Positions 1 to 11,316 of a stretch of 64,000 nt of DNA are shown in pieces; the stretch's first letter is position 1, and each line of letters begins with the position of its first letter. Location: assembly GCF_002252675.1 (NCBI RefSeq), contig NZ_NQKY01000007.1, positions 100,517 to 164,516 of the forward strand, in the 5' to 3' direction. Source of the DNA: Synechococcus sp. BO 8801. Its GTDB lineage: Bacteria > Cyanobacteriota > Cyanobacteriia > PCC-6307 > Cyanobiaceae. The notes under the pieces were generated by a model. It was not told the origin of the DNA and made no database searches. It worked only from the letters and a program-made list of their open reading frames with translations. The translations under genes and the position numbers were made by a program.

Positions 1-335
1 CGATCCTGGAGAAGTTTCTCAAGCGCAAAGGCGGCGACCTCAGTGGTGGCCAGCAGCAGCAGCTCGCCATTGCCCGCGCCCTGCTGGGCAAGCCCAAGCT
101 GCTGCTCCTCGATGAACCCACCGAAGGCATCCAGCCCTCGATCATCCTCGACATCGAACACGCGGTGCAGCGGATCATGAAGGAGACCGGCATCAGTGTG
201 CTGCTGGTGGAGCAGCACCTGCACTTCGTGCGCCAGTCCGACTTCTACTACGCCATGCAACGCGGCGGCATCGTCTCCAGCGGCCAGACCGACCAGCTCT
301 CCGATGACGTGATCAAGGAATTCCTCACCGTCTGA
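1..335 (+). CDS. urtE: Urea ABC transporter ATP-binding protein UrtE (3' part)
   Basis: The gene is cut by the window start; about 110 C-terminal residues remain. The ABC signature LSGGQQQQLAIARA is followed by Walker B LLLLDEPTEG and the switch region LLVEQH, the pattern of the branched-chain amino acid/urea ATPases (LivF/UrtE). UrtE is one of two ATPases energising high-affinity urea uptake through UrtABCDE at the cytoplasmic membrane. Assignment to urea rather than branched-chain amino acids rests mainly on the neighbouring formamidase and FmdB-like genes, since amide/urea genes cluster this way in picocyanobacteria. It is followed by a good terminator. Confidence 0.85.
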   Translation, partial: ILEKFLKRKGGDLSGGQQQQLAIARALLGKPKLLLLDEPTEGIQPSIILDIEHAVQRIMKETGISVLLVEQHLHFVRQSDFYYAMQRGGIVSSGQTDQLSDDVIKEFLTV

Positions 336-354
336 GGAGTCCGGCCAACAGCCA

Positions 355-398
355 GTCCCGGGTCGATGCCACCAGCGGTGGCGCGGCCCGGGACTTTT
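355..398 (+). terminator. Rho-independent terminator after urtE
   Basis: GTCCCGGG (355-362) pairs with CCCGGGAC (387-394). An inner GCCACC/GGTGGC stem sits in the loop and a run of four T follows directly. It lies 20 nt after the urtE stop, so the urt operon probably ends here. Confidence 0.75.
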
Positions 399-428
399 GC
401 TTGGGAGGACTTTGGCTTCGCCTGGCGC

Positions 429-701
429 TCAGCAGCCGCGATTGAGCATCCAGGGGCGGGTGCCGCTCTCCTTGAGCCGTGGCTTGCCGGTGGCTTCCTT
501 GGTTTCCTTGCGGACCAGGCGGGGTTCGGACTGCTCCTGCTTCAGGCGAAACGAACCGCTGAGTGACATCACCGGCGTGAACACACGGACGCCTTCGGCG
601 GTGCAGGTGGGGCAGTTGGTTTCCTTTTGGCGCTCATCGATGCTGCGCCAGACCTCATAGTTTTCGCAGCCGTTGCTGCAGCTGTATTCGTAGACAGGCA
701 T
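429..701 (-). CDS. FmdB-family zinc-ribbon protein
   Basis: A 90-residue protein beginning MPVYEYSC. It has a CxxxC pair near the N-terminus and a CPTC pair about 20 residues later, forming the small zinc ribbon of the FmdB/CxxC family. FmdB proteins are found beside formamidase genes and are proposed regulators, but a biochemical role is not established. The ATG at 701 is chosen because upstream in-frame codons encode a low-complexity Arg/Pro/Ser stretch and the family starts M-P-x-Y-E-Y. The tail is basic and probably disordered. It lies downstream of formamidase on the same strand but is separated from it by a perfect terminator, so co-transcription may be partial. Confidence 0.85.
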   Translation of the reverse strand: MPVYEYSCSNGCENYEVWRSIDERQKETNCPTCTAEGVRVFTPVMSLSGSFRLKQEQSEPRLVRKETKEATGKPRLKESGTRPWMLNRGC

Positions 702-792
702 CGCAGGACGAGGGGAACGACAGGGGGAAGGGAGATGGCAGCCAGGAACAGTGGCAGGCCAGAGCAGTGGCGGACAAGAACCGTGGCGGACA

Positions 793-822
793 AGAAAAAG
801 GGGCCTGGTGTCCAGGCCCCTC
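793..822 (-). terminator. Rho-independent terminator after formamidase
   Basis: Read on the minus strand, GGGGCCTGG, a 3-nt loop and CCAGGCCCC (bases 800-820) form a perfect 9-bp stem followed by TTTTTC. It starts 16 nt after the formamidase stop codon. Confidence 0.85.
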
Positions 823-837
823 CCTCCAGCCGGCCGA

Positions 838-2043
838 TCAGCAGGGAAGAATGTCCTTGTCGAAGATCGAGGTGGGGATGGCGAGGGTGCAGCAGGCGTT
901 CGGGATGTCGACGATGCCGCTGATCCTGCCCTCCACCGGCGCACAGCTCAGCAGCAGGTAGGCCTGCTCGCCGGTGTAGCCGAACTTCTTGAGGTACTCG
1001 ATGGCGTTGAGGCAGGCACGCCGGTAGGCGATGTGGACGTCCATGTAGTACTGCTTGCCGTCGAATTCATCCACGGAGATGCCTTCGAACACCAGGTAGT
1101 CGGTGTAGTGGGGTTCCACCGGGCTGGTCTTGAACATGGGGTTGACCATCCCATACTTCGCCATGCCGCCCTTGATGATCTCGACGTGGAGGTCGAGATA
1201 GCCGGACATCTCAATAGCGCCACAGAAGGAGATCTCACCATCCCCCTGGGAGAAGTGGATGTCGCCCATCGAGAGCTTGGCCCCTTCGACATAGACCGGG
1301 AAGTAGATCCGGGTGCCCTTGGTGAGGTTCTTGATGTCGCAGTTGCCGCCGTGCTCCCGGGGGGGCACCGTGCGGGCCGCTTCGTTGGCCACCCGCTCGA
1401 ACTCGCTGCCGGGCAGGGTGCCGAGGATGGCGCTGTTGGGATTGGGCAGGGCCGCCAGCACCGGCTCGCTGCCGGAGAGGCCGGCGCCGTAGGTGCGGCG
1501 GTCGGGGGCGGTCTTCACCAGCTCCGTCTCACGACGGTTCCACTCGTTGAGCAGCTCGTGGGAGGGGGCGCAGCCGATCAGGCCCGGGTGGGTGATGCCG
1601 GCGAAACGAACGCCGGGAATGTGGCGGGAGGAGGTGTAGATGCCTTCCAGATCCCAGATGGCCTTGGCAGCCTTGGGGTAGTGATCGGTGAGGAAACCAC
1701 CACCGTTCTCCTTGGCGAAGATGCCCGTGAAGCCCCACTCATCCCCCTGCAGGGCACCGACATCAAGGATGTCCACCACCAGGATGTCGCCGGGCTGGGC
1801 GCCGTTGACCCAGATCGGGCCGCTGAGAACGTGAACGACCTCGAGATTCACATCCTCGATGTCCTTGGGGTCGTCGTTGTTCTTGATCTGGCCGTCGGTC
1901 CAGTCCTTGCATTCGATCCGGAACACGTCACCAGGATTCACGGAGGCCACGGCAGGGATTTCCGGATGCCAGCGGTTGTGCCCGGGCATGTCCTGCTGAT
2001 CCATCGGCTTGGTGAGATCGACGGAGAAGAGTGTTTTGGGCAT
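838..2043 (-). CDS. fmdA: Formamidase / acetamidase
   Basis: A 401-residue acetamidase/formamidase-family enzyme hydrolysing formamide (and perhaps short amides) to ammonia and the acid in the cytoplasm. Recognisable blocks are the N-terminal HNRWHPEIP segment, GPIWVNGAQPGDILVVDI, the SGxEPVLAALPNP region, and the FSQGDGEISFCGAIEM block conserved in formamidases. The start MPKTLFSVDL at 2043 matches the family N-terminus; a longer in-frame start at 2073 would add ten unconserved residues. Proximity to urea-transport genes suggests nitrogen-responsive control. I see no certain NtcA site (GTA-N8-TAC) upstream, but I have not scanned exhaustively. Confidence 0.92.
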   Translation of the reverse strand: MPKTLFSVDLTKPMDQQDMPGHNRWHPEIPAVASVNPGDVFRIECKDWTDGQIKNNDDPKDIEDVNLEVVHVLSGPIWVNGAQPGDILVVDILDVGALQGDEWGFTGIFAKENGGGFLTDHYPKAAKAIWDLEGIYTSSRHIPGVRFAGITHPGLIGCAPSHELLNEWNRRETELVKTAPDRRTYGAGLSGSEPVLAALPNPNSAILGTLPGSEFERVANEAARTVPPREHGGNCDIKNLTKGTRIYFPVYVEGAKLSMGDIHFSQGDGEISFCGAIEMSGYLDLHVEIIKGGMAKYGMVNPMFKTSPVEPHYTDYLVFEGISVDEFDGKQYYMDVHIAYRRACLNAIEYLKKFGYTGEQAYLLLSCAPVEGRISGIVDIPNACCTLAIPTSIFDKDILPC

Positions 2044-2209
2044 CGAGAAACCGAGGCGCAATTTCCCATCCATCCAAAAGGATGGCCTGCGGCCCGAAAG
2101 TGTCGATTGCTACAAGAAATTGGGGCCCAGGACTCGCCCCCAATGAATGAAATCAAGAATCATTATCAAGCCTGGCGCGGCGGTTGGCCGTCCCGATGCC
2201 GTCGGAGGG

Positions 2210-2719
2210 TCAGGTGTCGTCGAAATCCCCTTTCCGGCAGAGATTGTCCTTCAACCGCGAGACCCAGACACTGGGATCCAGCTTGCCGATCTGCTCCGTA
2301 CGGCCATCAAAATGGAACAGGAACTGCCAGCGATTCTTGACCGGGAATGTTCTCTTGGCGTTGAGATCGCTGATCGGATCTCCGAAGATATTGTCATAGG
2401 TTTGCCAGCCTGGCTCTCCTTTGACGCTGCAGATCGCCGTGACTTCGTACATCTGACCCTTGCCATCGTCGCCCCCTGAGGTGACCTTCACGACACCCTT
2501 GTGCAGCCCATTGGCAATGCCCGGCTTGAACGCCCGCAACAGCTCCACCCGGTTCCCATCCACCTCCACGAGAAGGTCGCCCGGTTTGGCGTCCTGAACG
2601 GCCACCTCCTTGGGGGTGGCGGTGCAACCGGCCAGGGCGAGCCCCGTACCAGCGAGCAAGCCGGCCAGGAGTCCTGCCAGGTGCTTCCGGGACCCCAGGC
2701 CCCCCACAGCGTCGGACAA
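2210..2719 (-). CDS. Predicted lipoprotein, unknown function
   Basis: A 169-residue protein with a basic N-terminus, a Leu/Ala/Gly-rich hydrophobic stretch and a lipobox LAGC near residue 32, so it is predicted to be a lipidated envelope protein. The mature part contains the segments VTAICSVKGEPGWQTYDNIFGD and RTFPVKNRWQFLFHFDGR; I do not recognise a domain. The longest start is TTG at 2719, and a GTG at 2707 is equally possible. It stands alone between formamidase and the pab operon. Confidence 0.65.
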   Translation of the reverse strand: MSDAVGGLGSRKHLAGLLAGLLAGTGLALAGCTATPKEVAVQDAKPGDLLVEVDGNRVELLRAFKPGIANGLHKGVVKVTSGGDDGKGQMYEVTAICSVKGEPGWQTYDNIFGDPISDLNAKRTFPVKNRWQFLFHFDGRTEQIGKLDPSVWVSRLKDNLCRKGDFDDT

Positions 2720-2745
2720 CGTGATCGATCGATTCTGGGGCCAAC

Positions 2746-3618
2746 CTATGACGACACCAGCAGCCGCTTCCAGAGGTCCAGGGCCCCGGCGGGCGCGGGC
2801 AGGTCGGTGTCGCCGCAGCGCCGGATCGGGCGGCAGCCGAGGCTGTTGATCAGCAGGGCCGCCTCGCTCTCCAGCAGGTCCGCCACGGACAACCGCTCCT
2901 CCCGCACCAGTCCCAGGGCCAGGCCGCGGCCCCGCATCACCCCCGGCAGGCAGCCGCTCTCCACGGGCGGCGTGATCCAGTCGCCCCTCCGGCGCAGCAG
3001 CAGGTTGGCGCTGGTGCCGCAGCAGAGGTCGCCGCCGCTGCCGAGCAGCAGGGCGTCCTCAGCCCCGGCGGCCCGGGCCTCCCGCAGGGCCTGGATGGCG
3101 CCGGCGTAGGCGAAGGTCTTGCAGCGGCTGACCAGGCTGGCTGCGTTGCGTCGCTCCAGCGCGCTGACGATCACCGTCACCGGGGTGGAGTTCGGGGTCC
3201 AGGGGCTCAGCTGCAGCCAGAAGCGGGGGCGGCCCTGGGGTTCGTCCGGCGCCGGCAGCGCCAGGCCCCGGCCGGCGCCGCTGCCCCGGCTCCAGTTGAG
3301 CCGCAGGGCCCCGCTGCCGGAGAGGCCACTGCGGGCCACGGCCTCGGCCAGCAGCGGCCGCACCCGATCGGCGCCGGGGGGTGGCGCCATTCCCAGGCTG
3401 GCGGCCGAGACGCGCCAGCGCTCCAGGTGCTCCGCCAGCAGCCGGGGCTCCCCTCCCTCGACCAGCACCGTTTCGAACAGGCCGTCGGCCAGCAGCAGGC
3501 CCCGGTCACTCAGGGGCAGGCAAAGCCGATCGGGATCGCCCCAGGTTCCCTCCGGGGACGGCCCGTCGATCCAGGCGATGGCCGTGCCGGCCGGATGGCT
3601 GCCGCCCTCGCCGCTCAT
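2746..3618 (-). CDS. pabC: Aminodeoxychorismate lyase-like class IV aminotransferase
   Basis: A 290-residue fold-type IV PLP enzyme. The lysine in SRCKTFAYAG is the likely Schiff-base residue, and DALLLGSGGDLCCGTSANLLL is the typical phosphate/cofactor segment. In this context it should convert 4-amino-4-deoxychorismate to p-aminobenzoate for folate synthesis. Its ATG at 3618 overlaps the pabB stop by 4 nt (ATGA), so translation is coupled. D-amino acid or branched-chain aminotransferase activity cannot be excluded from sequence alone; the pabB partner makes PabC the best call. Confidence 0.85.
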   Translation of the reverse strand: MSGEGGSHPAGTAIAWIDGPSPEGTWGDPDRLCLPLSDRGLLLADGLFETVLVEGGEPRLLAEHLERWRVSAASLGMAPPPGADRVRPLLAEAVARSGLSGSGALRLNWSRGSGAGRGLALPAPDEPQGRPRFWLQLSPWTPNSTPVTVIVSALERRNAASLVSRCKTFAYAGAIQALREARAAGAEDALLLGSGGDLCCGTSANLLLRRRGDWITPPVESGCLPGVMRGRGLALGLVREERLSVADLLESEAALLINSLGCRPIRRCGDTDLPAPAGALDLWKRLLVSS

Positions 3619-4931
3619 GCCAGGGCCTCCAGCAGCGGTTCGATCTTCCAGCCCATCTCCCGGGCCTCCCCGGCCGGGTCGGAATCAGCCACGATGCCAC
3701 CGCCGGCATGGAGGCGCAGGCGCCGGCCCTTCTGCAGCAGGGTGCGGATGAGGATGCTGCTGTCGAAGCTGCCGTCGGCGCCCAGGTGGAAGAGGGAGCC
3801 GCAGTAGGGCCCCCTCGGCACCGGCTCCAGCTGGTTGAGGCGCTGGCAGGCCCGCACCTTGGGGGCGCCGGTGATGGAGCCCCCCGGCCAGCAGGCCCGC
3901 AGCAGGTCGACCAGGCCGCGGCCGTCGGCGAGCCGCCCCATCACCACCGAAGTGAGGTGGTGCACATGGGCGTAGCTCTCCAGCCCCAGCAGCTGGGGCA
4001 CATGCACCGACCCCGGCACGCAGACCCGGCCCAGGTCGTTGCGCAGCAGGTCGACGATCATCACGTTCTCGGCCCGGTCCTTGGGGTCGCAGATCAGCTC
4101 GGCGGCGCTGGCGGCATCGGCGTCGGGGTCGGCCCGGCGGGGCCGGGTGCCCTTGATCGGCCGCGTCTCCACCTGGCCGTTGGGGTGCAGGCGCAGGAAG
4201 CGCTCCGGCGAGGCCGAGATCACCGCCTCGCCGCCGGCGACCGCCAGGCCGGCGAAGGGGGCCGGACCGTGGCTCACCAGGCGGCCGTACAGCGCCAGCG
4301 GGTCGGGCGGCTCGGGCCGCAGGCTCTCGCAGCAGGCGGTGAGGTTGGCCTGGAACAGATCACCGGCGGCGATCCACTCCCGCAGGATCCCCACCTGGGC
4401 GGCATAGGTGTCCGGGGGAGTGTGCCAGTGCCACGCGTCCCGGGCGATGCCGGGCCCATCGGCCGGGCGCTCCCCGGCCCCGGCCACCGCCGCCCCGGTG
4501 GCGGGATCCTGCAGCAGCCGCACCATGGCCGCGAACCGGTCCGGGTCCTGGCCCTCCAGCCACAGCCGCCCCTCCCCCCGGTCGAAATGGATCAGGGGGT
4601 CGTGGCGGGCCGCCCACAGGGTGGCCATGTCGGAGGCCTGCCAGTGCTCGGCCGGCTCCACCCAGGCCCCAGCCTCGTAGCCGAGCCAGCCCAGCCACGG
4701 TCCCCCCTGGCGCTCCAGGTCCGCCAGGACGTCGAAAGGGTCGGCCGCCCCCGGGTCGCCCGGCAGCCCCCGGCAGGACACGGTGGCCACCGGATCCACC
4801 CCGAGCACGCCGCGGCAGCCGAGGGGGCTGCCGTCGCCGTCGAGCAGCACCAGCCCGTCCCGGCCGAAGCGCTCCGCCAGGACCACCGCCAGGGCCCGGG
4901 GCTCCAGCCAGGGGAGCGGGTCGCTCCTCAA
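3615..4931 (-). CDS. pabB: Aminodeoxychorismate synthase component I
   Basis: About 438 residues of a chorismate-binding enzyme of the PabB/TrpE family. The C-terminal half shows the diagnostic blocks [61 protein letters not shown] and [10 protein letters not shown]. It aminates chorismate to aminodeoxychorismate with glutamine-derived ammonia. The PIKGT lysine fits ADC synthase rather than anthranilate synthase. No ATG or GTG is available near the natural N-terminus. The TTG at 4931 overlaps the queC stop (TTGA) and is the most credible start. Order is queC-pabB-pabC, each pair overlapping by 4 nt. Confidence 0.88.
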   Translation of the reverse strand: MRSDPLPWLEPRALAVVLAERFGRDGLVLLDGDGSPLGCRGVLGVDPVATVSCRGLPGDPGAADPFDVLADLERQGGPWLGWLGYEAGAWVEPAEHWQASDMATLWAARHDPLIHFDRGEGRLWLEGQDPDRFAAMVRLLQDPATGAAVAGAGERPADGPGIARDAWHWHTPPDTYAAQVGILREWIAAGDLFQANLTACCESLRPEPPDPLALYGRLVSHGPAPFAGLAVAGGEAVISASPERFLRLHPNGQVETRPIKGTRPRRADPDADAASAAELICDPKDRAENVMIVDLLRNDLGRVCVPGSVHVPQLLGLESYAHVHHLTSVVMGRLADGRGLVDLLRACWPGGSITGAPKVRACQRLNQLEPVPRGPYCGSLFHLGADGSFDSSILIRTLLQKGRRLRLHAGGGIVADSDPAGEAREMGWKIEPLLEALA

Positions 4932-5779
4932 CGGCTCGCTCCGGCACGCACGGCGGAGCTGGTCAGGTCGGGCCGGCCCGCGGCCACCAGGGCGGCATCG
5001 CGGATACGGCAGCTGTCGCAGCGGCCGCAGGGGAGATCCTCGCCGCTGTAACAGCTCCAGGTGGCCGCGATCGGGACCCCGAGCCGCAGGGCCTCGCGCA
5101 CGATGGTGGCCTTGTCCCAGGCCACCAGGGGGGCCCAGAGGCGGGCGCCACGGCCCTCGCGCCCTGCCTTGGTGGCCAGGTCGGCCAGGCTCTGGAAGGC
5201 GGCCAGGTAGTCCGGGCGGCAGTCGGGATAGCCGGAGTAATCCACCGCATTGACCCCGAGCACGAGGCTGGTGGCGCCCCGGGCTTCGGCCAGGCTCAGC
5301 CCCAGGGCGATGAACACCGTGTTGCGGCCGGGGACGTAGGTGGTGGGGATCACCCCCTCGACCACGCCGCCGTCGGGGACGGGGATGGCCGGATCGGTGA
5401 GGGCCGAGCCGCCCCAGGCCGCCAGGTTCACGGCGATCACGTGATGCTCCTCCAGCGCCAGGGCGCCGGCCACCGCGGCGGCGGCGTCCAGCTCGCGCCG
5501 GTGGCGCTGGCCATAGTCGAAGGAGAGGCCGATCACCCGGTGGCCCGCCTCGATCGCCAGGGCCGCGGCGGTGGCCGAATCCAGGCCGCCGGAGAGCAGG
5601 GCGATGGCCAGCGGCCTGGCTGGAGGGGTGCTGGCTGGAGGGGGCGTGGCAGGGGTGCTCGTGATGGGGCGGGCGGAGGCGACAGCCCCCCCATTGTGGA
5701 AGCGGCCCGGAGGGGACGGAGCGATCGGAGGGTGCCATGGTGGTGGCTCCGGATTCCGGTCCCTACCGAGGTTCCCCAT
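4928..5779 (-). CDS. queC: 7-cyano-7-deazaguanine synthase
   Basis: QueC makes preQ0 from 7-carboxy-7-deazaguanine, ATP and ammonia, on the route to queuosine-modified tRNA. It carries the PP-loop SGGLDS and, near the C-terminus, the zinc-binding cysteines of [18 protein letters not shown]. The start is uncertain. The conserved N-terminus should begin just before [11 protein letters not shown] (around 5612), but there is no ATG, GTG or TTG in frame between that point and ATG 5779, so the ATG-initiated protein carries a roughly 55-residue Pro-rich leader. A CTG immediately before AIALL is an alternative. ATG 5779 overlaps the divergent ecotin start. Confidence 0.88.
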   Translation of the reverse strand: MGNLGRDRNPEPPPWHPPIAPSPPGRFHNGGAVASARPITSTPATPPPASTPPARPLAIALLSGGLDSATAAALAIEAGHRVIGLSFDYGQRHRRELDAAAAVAGALALEEHHVIAVNLAAWGGSALTDPAIPVPDGGVVEGVIPTTYVPGRNTVFIALGLSLAEARGATSLVLGVNAVDYSGYPDCRPDYLAAFQSLADLATKAGREGRGARLWAPLVAWDKATIVREALRLGVPIAATWSCYSGEDLPCGRCDSCRIRDAALVAAGRPDLTSSAVRAGASR

Positions 5780-6326
5780 GGCCCATGCCCTGCGCCGTGC
5801 CACGGCGGCCGCGGCCACCGCCAGCGTCATCGTCAGCCTGCCGTCCCTGCTGGCGCTCGCGGCGGCGCCGGCCCGGGCCATCCCCCGGCTGGACCTGACG
5901 CCTTACCCCAAGCCCACCGCCGCCCAGACCCGCTGGGTGATCCAGCTCCCCGGGGTGCTGCCCCCCACCGCCGATCCGCGCCTGTCCCCCAACCCGAGCG
6001 ACTGGCGGGTGCAGCTGATCGCCGGCCGGGAGGTGGAGGCCGACTGCAACCAGCGGGCCTTCCGGGGCCGCTTCCGCGCCAGCAAGGTGAAGGGCCTGGG
6101 CGTCAGCGTCTACACGGTGAGCGATGTGGGGCCGATGGTGTCGACCCTGATGGCCTGCCCCCCCGGCCAGGCCAAACGCAAGGTGTTCGTGCCGATGGGC
6201 AGCAAGCCCTTCGTGGTGCCCTACGACGCCAGCCGACCGATCGTCGTCTACACCCCGAAGGATCTGCAGCTGCGCTGGCGTCTCTGGAAGGCGGAGAAGG
6301 TGCAGCAGCCGGCCCAGGCCCTCTGA
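5778..6326 (+). CDS. Ecotin-like serine protease inhibitor, exported
   Basis: A 182-residue protein with a signal peptide (basic start, Ala/Val/Leu core, AARA-type cleavage near residue 34) and a mature part that follows ecotin. The matching elements are a PYP motif near the mature N-terminus, VIQLPG, the EVEADCN strand, the reactive loop [17 protein letters not shown] and the ending RLWKAEK. Both loop cysteines (DCN and MACP) needed for the ecotin disulfide are present. In E. coli ecotin the P1 residue is the first Met of STMMACP; here it is Leu. Ecotins are periplasmic dimeric inhibitors of trypsin-fold proteases. The start at 5778 gives a clean signal peptide. Confidence 0.88.
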   Translation: MAHALRRATAAAATASVIVSLPSLLALAAAPARAIPRLDLTPYPKPTAAQTRWVIQLPGVLPPTADPRLSPNPSDWRVQLIAGREVEADCNQRAFRGRFRASKVKGLGVSVYTVSDVGPMVSTLMACPPGQAKRKVFVPMGSKPFVVPYDASRPIVVYTPKDLQLRWRLWKAEKVQQPAQAL

Positions 6327-6344
6327 GGCCCCGGCGCTGGGGCC

Positions 6345-6347
<3 letters not shown>
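6324..6347. terminator. Bidirectional hairpin between ecotin and queE
   Basis: TGAGGCCCC (6324-6332) and GGGGCCTCA (6339-6347) form a perfect 9-bp stem with a 6-nt loop. The two outer TGA triplets are the stop codons of the convergent ecotin and queE genes. No T-tract follows, so termination strength is uncertain. Confidence 0.55.
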
Positions 6348-8670
<2,323 letters not shown>

Positions 8671-8757
8671 CTACCGACCCCTTCCAGTCCGCCCGCGCCC
8701 AGAGGCCTCCCCACCCAGCACCCCCCCTTCCCCCACACCCGGCCTCCTGGGGTGTGC

Positions 8758-8830
8758 GTCAGCGGCGCAGCCGAAGCCGGCCCGTTGCCCGCAAAGCGGG
8801 CTCGGACCGGCGCAGGCCGCGCCCGCTGAC
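8758..8830. terminator. Long interrupted palindrome downstream of dps
   Basis: A 73-bp dyad: GTCAGCGG at the left end pairs with CCGCTGAC at the right end (one bulged base). CGGCCCG pairs roughly with TCGGACCGG, and the centre is a perfect GCCCGC-AAA-GCGGGC hairpin (8787-8801). It starts directly after the dps stop and precedes the pyrG promoter region. It may be a terminator, though it lacks a T-tract, or a mobile palindromic element. Confidence 0.5.
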
Positions 8831-8832
8831 AC

Positions 8833-9318
8833 TCACCCCTCCAGGAGACTCCGGAGCATCCAGGCGGTCTTCTCGTGGATCTGCAACCTCTGGGTCAGCA
8901 GGTCGGCGGTGGGCTGGTCGCTGGCCTCATCGGCGGTGGTGAACACCGAGCGGATCGTGCGGGCCACGGCCTCATGGCCCTCCACCAGCTCCCGCACCAT
9001 GGCCAGGGCAGCGGGGACGCCTTCGGCCTCGGGGATCGAGGAGAGGCCGGCATAGAGGGTGCCGCCGTAGGGGGCGGGGAAACCGAGGGCCCGGATGCGC
9101 TCGGCGATCAGGTCGAGGGCGGTCCAGAGCTCGGTGTACTGGTCCATGAACATCAGGTGGAGCGTGTTGAACATCGGTCCGGTCACGTTCCAGTGGAAGC
9201 CGTGGGTCTTGGCGTAGAGCACGGTGCTGTCGGCCAGCACGCGGCCGAGACCCTCGGCGATCTGCTGGCGCTGGTCCGCCGGGATGCCGATGTCGATGGG
9301 GGGAGCGGTGATGGCCAT
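8833..9318 (-). CDS. dps: Dps-family ferritin-like DNA-protection protein
   Basis: A 161-residue protein with the intersubunit ferroxidase signature [13 protein letters not shown] and, about 12 residues later, [21 protein letters not shown], supplying the His, Asp and Glu ligands. Dps dodecamers oxidise Fe(II) with peroxide, store iron and protect DNA. The N-terminus is short and uncharged, so direct DNA binding is less certain. Monocistronic, with the long palindrome just downstream. Confidence 0.92.
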   Translation of the reverse strand: MAITAPPIDIGIPADQRQQIAEGLGRVLADSTVLYAKTHGFHWNVTGPMFNTLHLMFMDQYTELWTALDLIAERIRALGFPAPYGGTLYAGLSSIPEAEGVPAALAMVRELVEGHEAVARTIRSVFTTADEASDQPTADLLTQRLQIHEKTAWMLRSLLEG

Positions 9319-9407
9319 GGCGGAGGAGCGGGAGGCACCAGTCTAAGGCGAAGTGACTCCGCTTTATGGCGGCGCCATGGCGGCAATGGCGCGGCAGCGG
9401 CGGCCCC

Positions 9408-11231
9408 TCAGCCCTCCTCCTCCATCCAGGTACTGGCCACGTGCAGCTCCTCCAGCTGCTTGGGCGCCACATCGGCCGGGGCCTGGGTCATCAGGCAGCG
9501 GGCCTGCTGGGTCTTGGGGAAGGCGATCGTGTCGCGGATCGACTCCTCGCCGGCCAGCAGCATCACCAGCCGGTCCATGCCGAAGGCGATGCCGCCGTGG
9601 GGCGGGGCGCCCATGTCGAGGGCCTCCATCAGGAAGCCGAACTGGCGCTCGGCCTCCTCGAGCGGCAGGCCGATGGTCTGCAGCACCTGGCGCTGCAGGG
9701 CGGAATCGTGGATGCGCAGCGAGCCGCCGCCCAGCTCCAGGCCGTTGAGCACCAGGTCGTAGGCCTGGGCGCGGGCCGTGGGGAGGGTGGCCGTCCAGGC
9801 GGTGGGGTCGCCGCCCAGATCCTCGGCGTTGGGGGCGCAGAAGGGGTGGTGCAGGGCTTCGAGGCGGTTCTCGCCGGCGTTGAACTCGAACATCGGGAAG
9901 TCCACCACCCAGAGGAAGTTCCACTGGTCGTTGTCCCGCTCGGCCGGCACCAGGCCGAGTTCGCGGGCCAGGTACTGGCGCACCCGGTCGAGGGCCTTGT
10001 TGACGGTGGCGGTGTCGCCGGCACCGAACAGCAGCAGGGTGCCTTCCGTAGCGCCGGTGCGCTCCAGCAGTTCCGCCTTCATCTCGGCCGTGAGGTTGTC
10101 CTTGATGGCGCCGATCGTGTCGATCTCGCCGCCGGCCCGCACCCGGATGAAGGCCAGGCCGCCGGCCCCCGCCTTCTGGGCCTCGCTGAACACATCACCG
10201 CCGGGCTTGATGCGCACGTTGCTGACGGCCTCGTTGCCGCCGGCCACGGCGATACACTTCACCGAGCCCCCGGCCGCCACGGCGCCGGAGAACACCTTGA
10301 AGCCCATGTCCCGGACGATGTCCGAGGCGTCGGTGAGCTCCATGCCGTAGCGGGTGTCGGGCCGGTCGGTGCCGTAGCGCGCCATCGCCTCGTGCCAGGT
10401 GAGGCGGGGGAACGGCCGCGGCAGCTCGATGCCCTTCACCTGTTTCCAGATGGCGGCGATCAGGCCCTCGTTGAGCGCCAGGATCTCCTCCTGGTCCATG
10501 AAGCTCATCTCCATGTCCAGCTGGGTGAACTCCGGCTGGCGGTCGGCCCGCAGGTCCTCGTCGCGGAAGCAGCGGGCCACCTGGTAGTAGCGCTCGATGC
10601 CCCCCACCATCAGCAGCTGCTTGAACAGCTGGGGCGACTGGGGCAGGGCGAACCACTCACCGCCGCAGACCCGCGACGGCACCAGGTAGTCGCGGGCGCC
10701 CTCGGGGGTGGAGCGGGTGAGCACCGGGGTCTCCACCTCGATGAAGCCCTCCCCCTCCAGATAGCCGCGGGCGGCCTTCACGGTGGCGTGGCGCAGCCGC
10801 AGGTTGCGGCCCATGCGCTCGCGGCGCAGGTCGAGGTAGCGGTGGCGCAGGCGCAGCTCCTCGCGGGTGTTCTCCTCGTCATGCACCGACACCGGGAAGG
10901 GGAGGTTGCCGCGCACGTCGTTGAGCACCGTGATGCCGCTCGCCAGCACCTCGATGGCGCCGGTGGCCAGGCGTTCGTTGAGGGACTCGGCCGGCCGGGC
11001 CCGCACCTTGCCCTCCACCCGCAGGACGGTCTCGTTGCGCAGCCGCTCGGCCACGGCGAAGGCGGCGGGGGCCAGGTCGGGATCCACCGTGATCTGCACG
11101 GTGCCGCTGCGGTCGCGCAGGTCGATGAAGATCACCCCGCCGTGGTCGCGGCGCCGGTCGACCCAGCCGCACAGCTGGGCCTGCTGGCCGATGGCGTCGT
11201 TGCGCAGGTCGCCGCACCCGTGGCTGCGCAT
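9408..11231 (-). CDS. aspS: Aspartyl-tRNA synthetase
   Basis: A 607-residue bacterial-type class IIb synthetase. It has an N-terminal OB-fold anticodon domain ([24 protein letters not shown]), motif 2 around [25 protein letters not shown], the bacterial insertion (GAD) domain, and motif 3 [14 protein letters not shown] near the C-terminus. The ATG at 11231 gives the normal N-terminus; an in-frame extension upstream is antisense to nothing conserved and is rejected. Whether it also charges tRNA-Asn cannot be read here. Confidence 0.96.
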   Translation of the reverse strand: MRSHGCGDLRNDAIGQQAQLCGWVDRRRDHGGVIFIDLRDRSGTVQITVDPDLAPAAFAVAERLRNETVLRVEGKVRARPAESLNERLATGAIEVLASGITVLNDVRGNLPFPVSVHDEENTREELRLRHRYLDLRRERMGRNLRLRHATVKAARGYLEGEGFIEVETPVLTRSTPEGARDYLVPSRVCGGEWFALPQSPQLFKQLLMVGGIERYYQVARCFRDEDLRADRQPEFTQLDMEMSFMDQEEILALNEGLIAAIWKQVKGIELPRPFPRLTWHEAMARYGTDRPDTRYGMELTDASDIVRDMGFKVFSGAVAAGGSVKCIAVAGGNEAVSNVRIKPGGDVFSEAQKAGAGGLAFIRVRAGGEIDTIGAIKDNLTAEMKAELLERTGATEGTLLLFGAGDTATVNKALDRVRQYLARELGLVPAERDNDQWNFLWVVDFPMFEFNAGENRLEALHHPFCAPNAEDLGGDPTAWTATLPTARAQAYDLVLNGLELGGGSLRIHDSALQRQVLQTIGLPLEEAERQFGFLMEALDMGAPPHGGIAFGMDRLVMLLAGEESIRDTIAFPKTQQARCLMTQAPADVAPKQLEELHVASTWMEEEG

Positions 11232-11316
11232 GGTGGCAAGCAGAACGAATCCGCGAGTTTCCCACAGGGCGCCTGCGGGCAGTTCTGGAGGGGCCGGACC
11301 AGCGCAGAAAGGATGC

